Source: Clostridia bacterium (GTDB lineage Bacteria; Bacillota; Peptococcia; DRI-13; UBA5745). Taken from it: a stretch of 64,000 nt of DNA. The position numbers were made by a program, and so were the translations under genes. Where the stretch lies: NCBI GenBank assembly GCA_018436095.1, contig JAHDMJ010000024.1, forward strand, positions 1 to 64,000, in the 5' to 3' direction. The notes beneath the pieces are model-generated. The model had not been told where the DNA came from. It worked only from the letters and a program-made list of their open reading frames with translations, and made no database searches. This document shows, in pieces, positions 34,601-43,353 of this stretch. Position 1 is the first letter of the stretch, and every line of letters begins with the position of its first letter.

Positions 34601-35200
34601 TTATTCATTATTTTCTGCCGGCGGCAGGGGCCGCAGGTCAGTAGAGTTAAACTTATTCATGGCCGGCACGCAGCCTTCCGTCAGCCAATAGCGAAGTCCT
34701 TCGGCCCCTTTATCAAGCACCTTGTCCAGCAGCCCTTTTTCCTCTATGGAAAAAGCCTGCAAAACATAAGCCTCCGTCGTCATAAAATCCGGCGGCCGGT
34801 CTACGCCGATTTTTAACCGGTCGTATTTATCGGTGCCCAGACGCTGGGTAATGGACTTTAGGCCCCGGTGGCCGCCGGTGCCGCCGCCGCTTTTGAACCG
34901 CAGTTTACCTAAAGGCAGATCCAGATCATCATGAATAACGATGAGGTCCTCGATGCCGTCCTTATAAAAGTTCACCAATTCCCAAAGGGAATCGCCGCTG
35001 AGATTCATAAAGGTCTGAGGCTTCACCAGCAATAAGCGTTCGCCTGCCGCATTGGCCGTGCGCACCAAAGCCTGGCCCTGTTTTTTTTCGCAGGCCCCAT
35101 CCCAAAGTTCCGCCAGCCGGTCCACCATCATAAAGCCTACATTATGCCTGGTATGGGCATAAGTAAGTCCGGGATTTCCCAATCCCACAATCAGTTTCAA
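34601..35200 (-). CDS. pth: Peptidyl-tRNA hydrolase
   Basis: A 199-residue protein starting KLIVGLGNPGLTYAHTRHNVGF with the catalytic His in RHNVG. Other marks are KPQTFMNLSGDS, IHDDLDLPLGKLR and GGGTGGHRGLKSI. The start is most likely TTG at 35200, preceded at normal distance by GGGGAGG; the ATG at 35227 would add nine residues without a site. Recycles peptidyl-tRNAs. Sits between prs and mfd. Confidence 0.95.
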   Translation of the reverse strand: MKLIVGLGNPGLTYAHTRHNVGFMMVDRLAELWDGACEKKQGQALVRTANAAGERLLLVKPQTFMNLSGDSLWELVNFYKDGIEDLIVIHDDLDLPLGKLRFKSGGGTGGHRGLKSITQRLGTDKYDRLKIGVDRPPDFMTTEAYVLQAFSIEEKGLLDKVLDKGAEGLRYWLTEGCVPAMNKFNSTDLRPLPPAENNE

Positions 35201-35254
35201 CGAATTTACCTCCCCAAAAATACGCAATAAAAAACAAGATGCGAAAAAGGCTAA

Positions 35255-36202
35255 TTATACGAATAATTTGCTTACGGAAATGTCCTCATGAATCCGGATA
35301 ATGGCTTCGCCGATCAGCGGAGCAATGGATATGGTTTTGATTTTCTCGATCTGCTTGTCCTGCGCCAAAGGTATGGTGTTGGTTACCACTACTTCCGTCA
35401 ATACGGAGTCCTGGAGCCGCTGGATGGCCGGGCCCGACAGCACGGGATGGGTACAGCAGGCAAAGACTTCTTTGGCGCCAAAATCCATAAGGGTTTTGGC
35501 CCCCAGAGCAATAGTGCCGCCGGTATCGATGATATCGTCGATCATGATGGCTCTCTTGTCCTTGACGTCGCCGATAATATGCATGATTTCCGCCACATTG
35601 GGCTTAGGCCGCCGCTTGTCGATAATGGCCAGGGGCACATGGAGGCTTTCCGCCAAGGTCCGGGAACGGGCTACACCGCCGATATCCGGCGATACCACCA
35701 CCACATCCTTCAGGTCCATGCGGTTCTTGAAATAATCCGACAGCAAGGGAGCGGCATGGAGATGGTCTACAGGAATATCAAAAAAGCCCTGAATCTGGCC
35801 GGCATGAAGATCTACGGACAACACCCGCCGGGCCCCGGCCTGGGTGATCAGATTGGCGATCAGCTTTGCCGTAATGGGATCCCTGGCCTTGCTCTTCCTA
35901 TCCTGCCTGGCATAGCCGTAATAGGGCAGCACCGCAGTAATTCTTTTGGCGGAAGCCCGGCGCAGGGCGTCGATCATGATCAGCAGCTCCATTAGATTAT
36001 CATTAACCGGCGTGCAGGTAGGCTGGATAATGTAGCAATCGGACCCCCGGACGCTTTCGCCGATGCTGAGGCAAATCTCGCCGTCGCTAAATGAACTGAC
36101 AGAAGCGTGGCTCAGCTCCATTCCTAAATATTCGCTGATCTCCGAGGCAAGCCGGGGATTAGCATTGCCGGTAAAAATTTTGATATTCTTATATCTGACC
36201 AT
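35255..36202 (-). CDS. prs: Ribose-phosphate pyrophosphokinase
   Basis: A 315-residue PRPP synthetase of class I. It shows the ATP/metal-binding [13 protein letters not shown] loop, [13 protein letters not shown] with metal-binding residues, [13 protein letters not shown] and the PRPP-binding loop DDIIDTGGT. Produces PRPP for nucleotide, His, Trp and NAD synthesis. Ribosome site GAAGGAGAG precedes the ATG. Follows glmU at 50 bp. Confidence 0.96.
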   Translation of the reverse strand: MVRYKNIKIFTGNANPRLASEISEYLGMELSHASVSSFSDGEICLSIGESVRGSDCYIIQPTCTPVNDNLMELLIMIDALRRASAKRITAVLPYYGYARQDRKSKARDPITAKLIANLITQAGARRVLSVDLHAGQIQGFFDIPVDHLHAAPLLSDYFKNRMDLKDVVVVSPDIGGVARSRTLAESLHVPLAIIDKRRPKPNVAEIMHIIGDVKDKRAIMIDDIIDTGGTIALGAKTLMDFGAKEVFACCTHPVLSGPAIQRLQDSVLTEVVVTNTIPLAQDKQIEKIKTISIAPLIGEAIIRIHEDISVSKLFV

Positions 36203-36253
36203 TCTATCCCACTCTCCTTCTCTGTTTTCCTATTTCTTTTTGTTTTGTATCCA

Positions 36254-37642
36254 TTATTTTTTTGAGGGCCGGTTTTTCCAGTCCAAAATATTGGTTTGTC
36301 TGCCCCTGGCCACACCCAGGGAATTGGCCGGCACATCCTCGGTGATGGTGGAACCGGCGGCAGTATAGGCTCCCGGGCCCACATTCACCGGCGCTACCAA
36401 ATTGGTATTGCTGCCGATAAAGGCTCCGTCGCCGATAACCGTAGGAAACTTGTTGACTCCGTCATAGTTGCAGGTGATGGTGCCCGCTCCCACATTGACC
36501 TTTTTGCCGATGGTGCAGTCACCCATATAGCTGAGATGAGGGACTTTGGCGTCGGTATCGGCTTTGACTTTTTTCATTTCCACAAAGCCGCCGGCCTTCA
36601 CCTTATCGGCCAGCACACAGCCGGGGCGCAAGTAAGTGTAAGGCCCGATCTGGCAGCCTTCGCCGGTTTCACAACCCTCCATGGTGGACTGGTTTACCTT
36701 GGTGCCTTTGCCGATGGAGCAGTCGGTAATCCTGCTGCGGGGCCCGATAACACAGGCTTCGCCGATAACCGTCCTGCCAAAAAGCTGGCAGCCCGTTTCC
36801 AGCACCGTATCCCGGCCGATCTCCACCAGGGGTCCCACAATGGTGGCGCCGGGCTCTTCCACCGTGACGCCGGCCAGCATATGACCTTCCAATATACGGT
36901 GGCGCAGCCGGTCCTGAGCCTTAGCCAACTGCAGGCGGTCATTGATACCCCAGATCTCTTCAGGCTGGTCCACCTGGCAGGAGGTCACCAGTTGCCCCTG
37001 GGCCGCCAGATAAGCAATAACATCGGTAAGATAATATTCGCCCTGGGCATTGGCGGGGGTGAGCTGCTCTAAGGCTTTGCCCAGCCAGACTAAATCAAAG
37101 CAGTAAGCGCCGGCGTTGACCTCCCGGATCTGCCGCTGATTTTCATCAGCGTCTTTTTCTTCCACAATGGCGGTGACCCGGTTTCCTTCTTTAATGATCC
37201 GGCCATAACCTCTGGAATCCTCCAATACTGCCGTCAGCACCGTGGCCTGGGCTCCCTCCCGGCGGCGGCGCAGCCGCAGCTCCGCCAAAGTCTCCCCGGT
37301 AAGCAAGGGCGTATCGCCGCAAACCACCAGGCAATCGCCGCCGCCCCAGGCAAGAAGCTGGGGCAGCGCCATCAAAAGAGCATGGCCCGTACCTAGCTGT
37401 TCTTTTTGGTAGACGGGCTCCGCCCGGTTTTGCAATACCTGCTCCACCTGCTGGCCGCCATGGCCCAGCACCGCCAGAATATGGCCGGCGCCGGCCTGCT
37501 CCAAGGCTCTGACAACGTAAGTAATCATAGGCTCGCCCAGGAGCGGATGAAGCACCTTGGGCAGATCGGATTTCATTCTGGTACCCTTGCCTGCCGCCAG
37601 GATCACGGCTACCGTTCCATTATTATCAGTATTCGCCATCAT
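36254..37642 (-). CDS. glmU: Bifunctional UDP-N-acetylglucosamine pyrophosphorylase / glucosamine-1-phosphate N-acetyltransferase
   Basis: A 462-residue protein. The N-terminal nucleotidyltransferase has LAAGKGTRMKSDLPKVLHP and GDTPLLT. The C-terminal left-handed beta-helix has hexapeptide repeats and the acetyl-CoA site region HLSYMGDCTIGKKVNVGAG. I choose ATG 37642 behind GAAGGAAGGG, not the codon at 37675. The start overlaps the ispE stop by 17 bp. Makes UDP-GlcNAc for peptidoglycan. Confidence 0.95.
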   Translation of the reverse strand: MMANTDNNGTVAVILAAGKGTRMKSDLPKVLHPLLGEPMITYVVRALEQAGAGHILAVLGHGGQQVEQVLQNRAEPVYQKEQLGTGHALLMALPQLLAWGGGDCLVVCGDTPLLTGETLAELRLRRRREGAQATVLTAVLEDSRGYGRIIKEGNRVTAIVEEKDADENQRQIREVNAGAYCFDLVWLGKALEQLTPANAQGEYYLTDVIAYLAAQGQLVTSCQVDQPEEIWGINDRLQLAKAQDRLRHRILEGHMLAGVTVEEPGATIVGPLVEIGRDTVLETGCQLFGRTVIGEACVIGPRSRITDCSIGKGTKVNQSTMEGCETGEGCQIGPYTYLRPGCVLADKVKAGGFVEMKKVKADTDAKVPHLSYMGDCTIGKKVNVGAGTITCNYDGVNKFPTVIGDGAFIGSNTNLVAPVNVGPGAYTAAGSTITEDVPANSLGVARGRQTNILDWKNRPSKK

Positions 37643-38717
37643 GTTGATCCCTTCCTTCATCATCTTCCATTTCATCCTGCAATGTCATGTTTCTTTCTAT
37701 TATTCTTTCGGTCATATCTGAATCCGTTGTGGTCCGGGCCAAAAAAATCCCGGCTGCCTCATCCGGCGGTAAGCCGGAAAAAACTGTGCCCAGCCTTTCG
37801 GCCAACCGGCGGGCAGGTTCCTCGCTGTCGAAAAAAACCGCCAGAGTTGGGCCGCTGCCGCAAAGCAGAATTTTGCCGGCTGCCGCTGCGGCAGATTCTT
37901 CCGCCAGCTCTTTGGCCAGCCTTTCCTTATATTTCCTTAACTCCTTGCCCAGAGAAAAAGCCGGCTCTTCTAAATCGTTAAACATATTATCCCGGATCAG
38001 CTCGAAGTCGTTTTCTTCCAAACCCTTTAACAGCAGGGATAGCTGAGGTTTGGCTGCTCCCGGACCGCCGGGCGGCTCAGTCCCTGCCCCAGCCCTTGCT
38101 GCTGCCTCCATCCCGAAGGCCTCCGGCTTTGCCGCAGCCCTTGGCCCCCGGTCCCAGGCTTCATAGACTTCCTTAGTGGCAAGCCCAAAGGGGGGCTTCA
38201 ATAGCACAACCCACAAGACCGGTCCCGGCGGCAGCTGCAAAAGCTCTTCGCCCCGGCCCCTGCCTAAGGCAGCCAAGGGCTCCAGGCAAAAGGCTACATC
38301 GGCCCCCAGCCGGCCGGCAAAATCCCCTAACTCTTCTGCCGATAATTCCAAATCATACAGGCGGTTCATGCCCAACAAAACCGCTGCGGCATCGGCGCTG
38401 CCGCCGGCAAGGCCCGCCGCCGCCGGAATCTTTTTGCGTATCTTAATGGCCACCCCCGGGATTTTACAGGGAAAAGCCCGGCAAAGCAGCTCCGCTGCCT
38501 GCCAGGCCAGGTTTCGCCTGTCCTCCGGTACACCCCACAACAAAGGAGCCTCACATATCAAATGTATGCCATGCCCGTTTCTTCTCAGAACCACTAAATC
38601 ATGCAAAGAAATACCCCGGAATAAGGTTTCCAACTGGTGGTAGCCATCCCGGCGTTTTTCCCCGATCTCCAGGGTCATATTTACTTTGGCAAAGGCCCTT
38701 ACCGTGACGCTTCTCAT
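37626..38717 (-). CDS. ispE: 4-diphosphocytidyl-2-C-methyl-D-erythritol kinase
   Basis: A 363-residue GHMP kinase with AFAKVNMTLEIGEKRRDGYH at the N-terminus, the ATP loop PAAAGLAGGSADAAA near residue 95 and LLCGSGPTLAVFF near the C-terminus. It is longer than the usual about 290 residues because of an Ala/Gly/Pro-rich insertion around 200-230 and a longer tail after the last conserved block. Catalyses the ATP-dependent step of the MEP isoprenoid pathway. Overlaps glmU. Confidence 0.92.
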   Translation of the reverse strand: MRSVTVRAFAKVNMTLEIGEKRRDGYHQLETLFRGISLHDLVVLRRNGHGIHLICEAPLLWGVPEDRRNLAWQAAELLCRAFPCKIPGVAIKIRKKIPAAAGLAGGSADAAAVLLGMNRLYDLELSAEELGDFAGRLGADVAFCLEPLAALGRGRGEELLQLPPGPVLWVVLLKPPFGLATKEVYEAWDRGPRAAAKPEAFGMEAAARAGAGTEPPGGPGAAKPQLSLLLKGLEENDFELIRDNMFNDLEEPAFSLGKELRKYKERLAKELAEESAAAAAGKILLCGSGPTLAVFFDSEEPARRLAERLGTVFSGLPPDEAAGIFLARTTTDSDMTERIIERNMTLQDEMEDDEGRDQHDGEY

Positions 38718-38760
38718 CGGCGCTTCCTTTTTTAGGGGTTAAAATAGGGTTGGCTCCCTT

Positions 38761-38907
38761 TTACAGCGGCTGGAAATCCGGGCAATGGCAAACCATGCTG
38801 ATACCAGCCTCGTAAGCCTGGCCCTCTTTTTTGCGTTGACCGCTGCAACAGCCATTTTGATAAAACTTACAATTAACCGTCCTGCATTCCATAAACCCGT
38901 CGGGCAT
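38761..38907 (-). CDS. Small cysteine-rich protein (48 aa)
   Basis: A 48-residue peptide starting MPDGFMECRTVNCKFY and containing NGCCSG and MVCHCPDF, six cysteines in all, suggesting a metal-binding or Fe-S knuckle, perhaps like DUF1540-type proteins. An excellent site (GGGAGGGGAG) sits before the ATG at 38907, which is why I prefer it to the longer frame from 39039. Between ispE and typA on the same strand. Function unknown. Confidence 0.6.
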   Translation of the reverse strand: MPDGFMECRTVNCKFYQNGCCSGQRKKEGQAYEAGISMVCHCPDFQPL

Positions 38908-39043
38908 AATGACTCCCCTCCCGTATATTTGCTTCCCCGGCTGGATTCTGTCCGGGCCCCCGGCCCGGGCAGAATCATCTAAGCTTAGGATAGCCAAAAA
39001 ACGGCAGGAACATACTAGTACTCTGTAACCACTAAGCACTAGA

Positions 39044-40870
39044 TTACTCCGATTGGCGGCGGCTTTTCTCGTATTTCTCCCGTTCGCCCTTGTGCAAAAC
39101 TAATTTGCGCAGACGAATGGATTTCGGCGTTACTTCTACCAACTCATCATCACCGATGTATTCGATGGACTGCTCCAGGCTCAGGGTCCTGGGCACCTTG
39201 AGTTTTACCGTCTCATCCTTTGTGGAAGAGCGCATATTGGAGGCCTGCTTTTCTTTGCAGACATTAACCACCAGATCCTGATCCCGGCTGTTTTCCCCCA
39301 CGATCATACCTTCGTATACTTCGGCGCCGGGACTGATAAATAATATTCCCCGGCTTTCTATGTTGATCAAGCCGTAAGTGCGGGCCGTCCCCGTCTCCCA
39401 GGCCACCAAAGCCCCGTTTTTGCGGCGGTTGATTTCGCCTTTGCAAGGTTTATAATCGTCGTAGGTATGGTTCAATATACCGTAGCCTTTGGTATCCGTG
39501 AGAAATTCCGTCCGAAAACCCACAAGGCCCCGGGCAGGAACGGAATATTCCAATCTGGTCCAGCCCCCCCGGGTCTCCATGCTAAGCAGCTCGCCTTTGC
39601 GGCTGCCCATTTTCTCCATCACCGTACCTACGGCCTCTTCCGGCACATCCGCTACCATATATTCAAAGGGCTCGCATTTGACGCCGTCGATTTCTTTATA
39701 GATGACCTGGGGCATCGATACCTGAAACTCCATGCCCTCCCGGCGCATATTTTCAATGAGAATAGACAAATGCAGCTCGCCCCGGCCGCTGACCTTAAAT
39801 ATCTCCGGCCGGTCCGTCTCCTCTACCCTTAATGAAACGTCGGTTTCCGTCTCCCGCATCAGCCGGGCCGCCAGTTTCCTGGCCGTGATCGGCTCACCCT
39901 CTCTGCCGGCAAAAGGAGAGTTGTTTACCAAAAAGCTCATCTGCAAGGTAGGTTCATCGATTTTTAACAGGGGTAAAGCTTCTACGGCGCCGGGTTCGCC
40001 TATGGTTTCACCTACGTTGATCTTACCCAGACCCGCCACGGCGGCAATATCGCCGGCATCCACTTCCTCTGTCTCAATGCGCTCCAGGCCCCGGAAGCCA
40101 AAAAGCTTGGTGATTCTGGCCTGCTCCTTCGTGCCGTCCCGCTTGGCGATTTCCACCATAGCGCCGGCCTTCAGCGTACCCCGGCTGACCCGGCCGATGG
40201 CAATTCGCCCCAGATAATCGTTGTAATCTAAAAGCATGGCCTGAAACTGCAGACCGCCTTCCTCTACCTTCGGCGCCGGCACACAATGAATAATGCTCTC
40301 ATAAATCGGCACCATATCTTTGCCGGCTTCCGTATAGCGGGTGCTGGCCCAGCCGCCGATGGCCGAAGCATAGACCACGGGGAAATCCAGGTCCTCGTCG
40401 TCTTCCACACCTAAATCGATAAGCAGGTCCAGCACCTCGTCCACTACTTCCGCCGGCCGGGCGTTTTCCCTGTCCATCTTATTAACTACCACGATGGGCT
40501 TTAGGCCTTGTTCGATGGCTTTGCGCAACACAAATCTGGTCTGGGGCATACAGCCTTCAAAGGCGTCCACTACCAGCAGCACGCCGTCCACCATTTTCAT
40601 GATCCGCTCCACTTCACCGCCAAAATCGGCATGGCCCGGTGTATCCACAATATTGATTACGTAATCCCCATATTGTATGGCCGTATTTTTGGCCAGGATA
40701 GTGATGCCTCGTTCTCTTTCCAAATCATTGGAATCCATGATTCGCTCCGCCACAGCGCCGTGGGATTTTAATCCGCCCGCCTGGGCCAAAAGCTTATCCA
40801 CCAAGGTGGTTTTACCGTGATCCACGTGGGCAATGATCGCCACATTGCGGATCTTATTACTGCCTGACAT
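39044..40870 (-). CDS. typA: Ribosome-associated GTPase TypA/BipA
   Basis: A 608-residue translational GTPase. G1 is [15 protein letters not shown] at residues 15-29, with [12 protein letters not shown] (switch I), [14 protein letters not shown] (G3) and NKMDR (G4). Beta-barrel, EF-G-like and BipA-specific C-terminal domains follow. It binds the ribosome and helps 50S assembly under stress. Length matches the family. The mocA-like gene lies 32 bp upstream on the same strand. Confidence 0.95.
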   Translation of the reverse strand: MSGSNKIRNVAIIAHVDHGKTTLVDKLLAQAGGLKSHGAVAERIMDSNDLERERGITILAKNTAIQYGDYVINIVDTPGHADFGGEVERIMKMVDGVLLVVDAFEGCMPQTRFVLRKAIEQGLKPIVVVNKMDRENARPAEVVDEVLDLLIDLGVEDDEDLDFPVVYASAIGGWASTRYTEAGKDMVPIYESIIHCVPAPKVEEGGLQFQAMLLDYNDYLGRIAIGRVSRGTLKAGAMVEIAKRDGTKEQARITKLFGFRGLERIETEEVDAGDIAAVAGLGKINVGETIGEPGAVEALPLLKIDEPTLQMSFLVNNSPFAGREGEPITARKLAARLMRETETDVSLRVEETDRPEIFKVSGRGELHLSILIENMRREGMEFQVSMPQVIYKEIDGVKCEPFEYMVADVPEEAVGTVMEKMGSRKGELLSMETRGGWTRLEYSVPARGLVGFRTEFLTDTKGYGILNHTYDDYKPCKGEINRRKNGALVAWETGTARTYGLINIESRGILFISPGAEVYEGMIVGENSRDQDLVVNVCKEKQASNMRSSTKDETVKLKVPRTLSLEQSIEYIGDDELVEVTPKSIRLRKLVLHKGEREKYEKSRRQSE

Positions 40871-40902
40871 ATATCGCTCCTTATATTCAGTTTTGTACCT
40901 TC

Positions 40903-41547
40903 CTATTTTAAGGGTTCCCGGCTCAGATTACAATAAAAAAGTTTGATCTTTTCCCAATCCTCAAGAGTATCCAAATCCCAGCCCTGCCAGGCGGCTCCTG
41001 CCGGCAGATAATGAATCCGTTCCTTTTGCTCAAAGGCAGCCCTCATGCCGCCCTCCTCACCCTGCAATTCTTTGAGCTGACCGGCCATATCCATGGGAAA
41101 AATTGCCGGCGAGCCGGGCTTGCCATCATAGGCGGGGAATACAATCTTATCGGGCTGCTCCTGAAAAGCCGCTTTTAGAGCTGCCAACAGCTCCTTAGTC
41201 AGCAGGGCTTGATCACCGGTGAAAAAAATCATGCCGTCCAAGGGAGGGCTTTCGCCGCTGTCCACCATGGCTTCCAAAGCGGCCACACCCAGCCGGATGG
41301 AGCTGCTTTTGCCTTCCAAAGCCTGGGCGTTGGCCACCGTTGTAAAACCCCGCCGGGCGGCCAGTTCCAAAACCTCCTCATACTGGGATACCACCGCTAC
41401 GGCAGTATAGTTCATTTCTTTTATCCTGTCCAGCACTATATCGATTACTCTGGTCTTTTCATCCAGGGGCAGCAGCAGCTTGTTGGTTCCCAAACGCCGG
41501 GAAAAGCCGGAAGCCATAACCACGGCTCCGATATTTTTTTCTTTCAT
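40903..41547 (-). CDS. Molybdenum cofactor cytidylyltransferase-like protein (MocA/MobA-like NTP transferase)
   Basis: A 214-residue nucleotidyltransferase with the signature VMASGFSRRLGTNKLLLPL, a variant of LAAGxSxRMGxxK, and later FFTGDQALLT (metal-binding Asp) and YDGKPGSPAIFP. It resembles MocA, which makes molybdopterin cytosine dinucleotide for xanthine dehydrogenase-family hydroxylases. That fits the nicotinate dehydrogenase about 10 kb away, although the gene lies outside that operon and on the other strand. Related MobA-like proteins with other substrates cannot be excluded. Confidence 0.75.
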   Translation of the reverse strand: MKEKNIGAVVMASGFSRRLGTNKLLLPLDEKTRVIDIVLDRIKEMNYTAVAVVSQYEEVLELAARRGFTTVANAQALEGKSSSIRLGVAALEAMVDSGESPPLDGMIFFTGDQALLTKELLAALKAAFQEQPDKIVFPAYDGKPGSPAIFPMDMAGQLKELQGEEGGMRAAFEQKERIHYLPAGAAWQGWDLDTLEDWEKIKLFYCNLSREPLK

Positions 41548-41684
41548 TAATATATGCTCCTTTAAATCCAGAATGGCAGGGCAATAAGCCGGTATTGGAC
41601 TGAATGGGAACCGGCGGCGGCGGCAGGGTAGTAGGCTGCCATTGGCCAGCAGCGACCGGCATAGGCTAGCGGCCGCACGGTAGT

Positions 41685-41729
41685 GGCGGGGCTAGCAGAG
41701 GCGGGGCTAGCAGAGGCGGGGCTAGCAGA
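41685..41729. repeat. 15-bp tandem repeat, three copies
   Basis: GGCGGGGCTAGCAGA occurs at 41685, 41700 and 41715 without mismatch. It ends just before the first transposon-like element. Confidence 0.9.
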
Positions 41730-41758
41730 GGCTAACTGCTCAAAATTGCAGGTTTGCC

Positions 41759-42076
41759 ACTACCACTGAAAAAGTCGCAGCCCGTATAGTGACTAAAATC
41801 GGATTCACTGTTCCAACTGCACAAAAATCGAGGTTGTGTGACGGCCAGCAGGGGATTTTACCGGTTTTTCGTTTCCAGATGCACAAAAATCGAAGTTGTG
41901 TGACGGATTATAGGGCAGTTTTTCGTAATCTAAGCCAATTTAACGGAAATAGTGCAACACAACTTCGATTTTTGTGCAGTTAGCCTCTGCTTTTAGCCTA
42001 AATTTGATGTCCGCTGCGACACAACTTCGATTTTTGTGCACCTCGCCCGATTTCCCGCCTATTTTTCAGTGCCCTC
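41759..42076. mobile_element. MITE-like palindromic element A
   Basis: Bounded by direct repeats GGTTTGCC at 41751-41758 and 42077-42084. Ends are inverted (CACTGAAAAA within the left end and TTTTTCAGTG at the right). Inside, a core GCACAAAAATCGAAGTTGTGT occurs twice in reverse (ending 41839 and 41901) and twice forward (starting 41957 and 42019), 62 bp apart in each arm. No transposase is encoded. Autonomous partner not in the window. Confidence 0.65.
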
Positions 42077-42084
42077 GGTTTGCC

Positions 42085-42519
42085 GCTGGCTACTGAAAAA
42101 TAGGCAAAATTGCATGTTTAAAGGAGGGTACTGAAAAAGTCGCCTCAGTCTCAGCGGATGTACAAAATTTGAAGTATTCTGTGGTTCACTCTGTTAAAAT
42201 AGGCGTTTTAATTTGCCCAAGACACTAAATGCAGGAAAAAGGCGGTGCTCGGTGCGGTAAAACTTGAAATTCCGGGCAGTTAGCTGAGGCAAATACACAT
42301 AATATCTCGTTTTTTGTACACACGGCTGGATGGGAAGTGACTTTTTCAGTACCCTCAGTTTAAAGTGTCAGGCTACCACTTTCCGCCAGTATACAACTAA
42401 TTCGCCACTGTATTTAGTATTCAACTCGATAAATTGACACTGCCCTAAAAAGGCCGCACACTTTAACCTTGCAATTCTGGATAAACAGTCAGGGCATGGC
42501 CGACTTTTTCAGCACCTTC
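42085..42519. mobile_element. MITE-like element C, interrupted by element B
   Basis: Left end CTACTGAAAAATAGG (from about 42090), right end CCGACTTTTTCAGCACCTTC (to 42519). Flanked by GGTTTGCC at 42077-42084 and 42520-42527, shared on the left with element A. It carries a reverse core GCAAAATTGCATGTTTA and a forward core with TTGCAATTCTGG. Ends are imperfect, so confidence is moderate. Confidence 0.5.
42124..42356. mobile_element. MITE-like element B with 18-bp perfect terminal inverted repeats
   Basis: GAGGGTACTGAAAAAGTC (42124-42141) is exactly inverted at 42339-42356. The 8-bp direct repeat GTTTAAAG flanks it at 42116-42123 and 42358-42365 (one extra A on the right), as expected of a target-site duplication. 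The 233-bp element is too short for a transposase. It contains one reverse and one forward core followed by GCAGTTAGC. Confidence 0.8.
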
Positions 42520-42639
42520 GGTTTGCCAGCCAGCAGCACCCTTCTGTCCCTAATTTTTCCGCTGCGGCCTGACAAATTGATTAATTGATTTGATTCCTGT
42601 TATCCATTACAATAGAGGTAAGGCAAAAGGAGGTATGCC

Positions 42640-43353
42640 ATGCATCTTTTTCTCTACGGCCCCAGCGGTGCCGGCAAAACCACTCTGATCAATACCGCTC
42701 TCCGGCAAGCCAATATAGCGCCGGCCGGCTTTTCCACGAAAAAGCTGCCTTTGCCTCAATCTTCTCCGCTGGTTCAGGCTCCGCTGATCCAGACCCCGCT
42801 GCAATCCCCTTCGCTTTCGCAGCCACCCTACGTCCACTTCAAGCAAGCCACTCACCAGGTTCTGCTGGTTCCGCCGGATATCGGCCAAGCAGCCAAGGAT
42901 ACCGGTACTATTAGCCCCAACGCCGACACCCCTGCCTCATGGGACAGCCCCGGCTCGCTTGGCGGCAGTCCCGCCGCCTCTGTTAGCGGCCGCTCCATCC
43001 CATCTATTAGCCCCCACCCCGGCAATCTCGTGGGCCTCTGCGGCCCAGCCGGTATAATAGCGGCTTATCCCCGGGTTTTCGACACCGCCGGCGCCGCCTT
43101 ACTGGAGAACATCCCGGCCGGGAGCCTGGTGCTGATGGACGAGCTGGGCTTTTTAGAAAAAGAGGCTTTCCTTTTTCAAAACCGGGTATTGGAGGTACTG
43201 GACGGCCCCTATCGGGTGTTAGGCGTAATCAAGGAAAGATCCGATCCTTTCCTTGACCGGATAAAGAGACACCCTCTGGTGCAATGCCTGGCGGTAGAGG
43301 CGGCAAGCCGTCGGCAGGCAGCGGCTCAGCTCCGGCTCTTTCTCGGACAATAA
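42640..43353 (+). CDS. NTPase of THEP1/DUF265-like family
   Basis: A 237-residue P-loop NTPase: Walker A GPSGAGKTTL at residues 7-16, then a Pro/Ser-rich low-complexity insertion (about 35-135). Next come RVFDTAGAALLENI, a Walker B-like LVLMDELGFLEKEAFLF and VLGVIKERSDPFLDRI, as in nucleoside-triphosphatase THEP1. Related NTPases accompany selenium-dependent molybdenum hydroxylase gene sets in clostridia; with the mocA-like gene nearby this could be a maturation factor (inference). Its last 125 bp overlap the opposite-strand membrane protein gene. Confidence 0.7.
   Translation: MHLFLYGPSGAGKTTLINTALRQANIAPAGFSTKKLPLPQSSPLVQAPLIQTPLQSPSLSQPPYVHFKQATHQVLLVPPDIGQAAKDTGTISPNADTPASWDSPGSLGGSPAASVSGRSIPSISPHPGNLVGLCGPAGIIAAYPRVFDTAGAALLENIPAGSLVLMDELGFLEKEAFLFQNRVLEVLDGPYRVLGVIKERSDPFLDRIKRHPLVQCLAVEAASRRQAAAQLRLFLGQ

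Larger units (their letters stand above)
41548..42639. other. Gene-free region of about 1.1 kb made of repeats
   Basis: No coding sequence is convincing between the divergent mocA-like and NTPase genes. It contains a 15-bp triplicate repeat and three palindromic transposon-like elements (A, B, C), listed separately. The NTPase has GGAGG just before its ATG at 42640, but no clear promoter was assigned. Confidence 0.75.
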
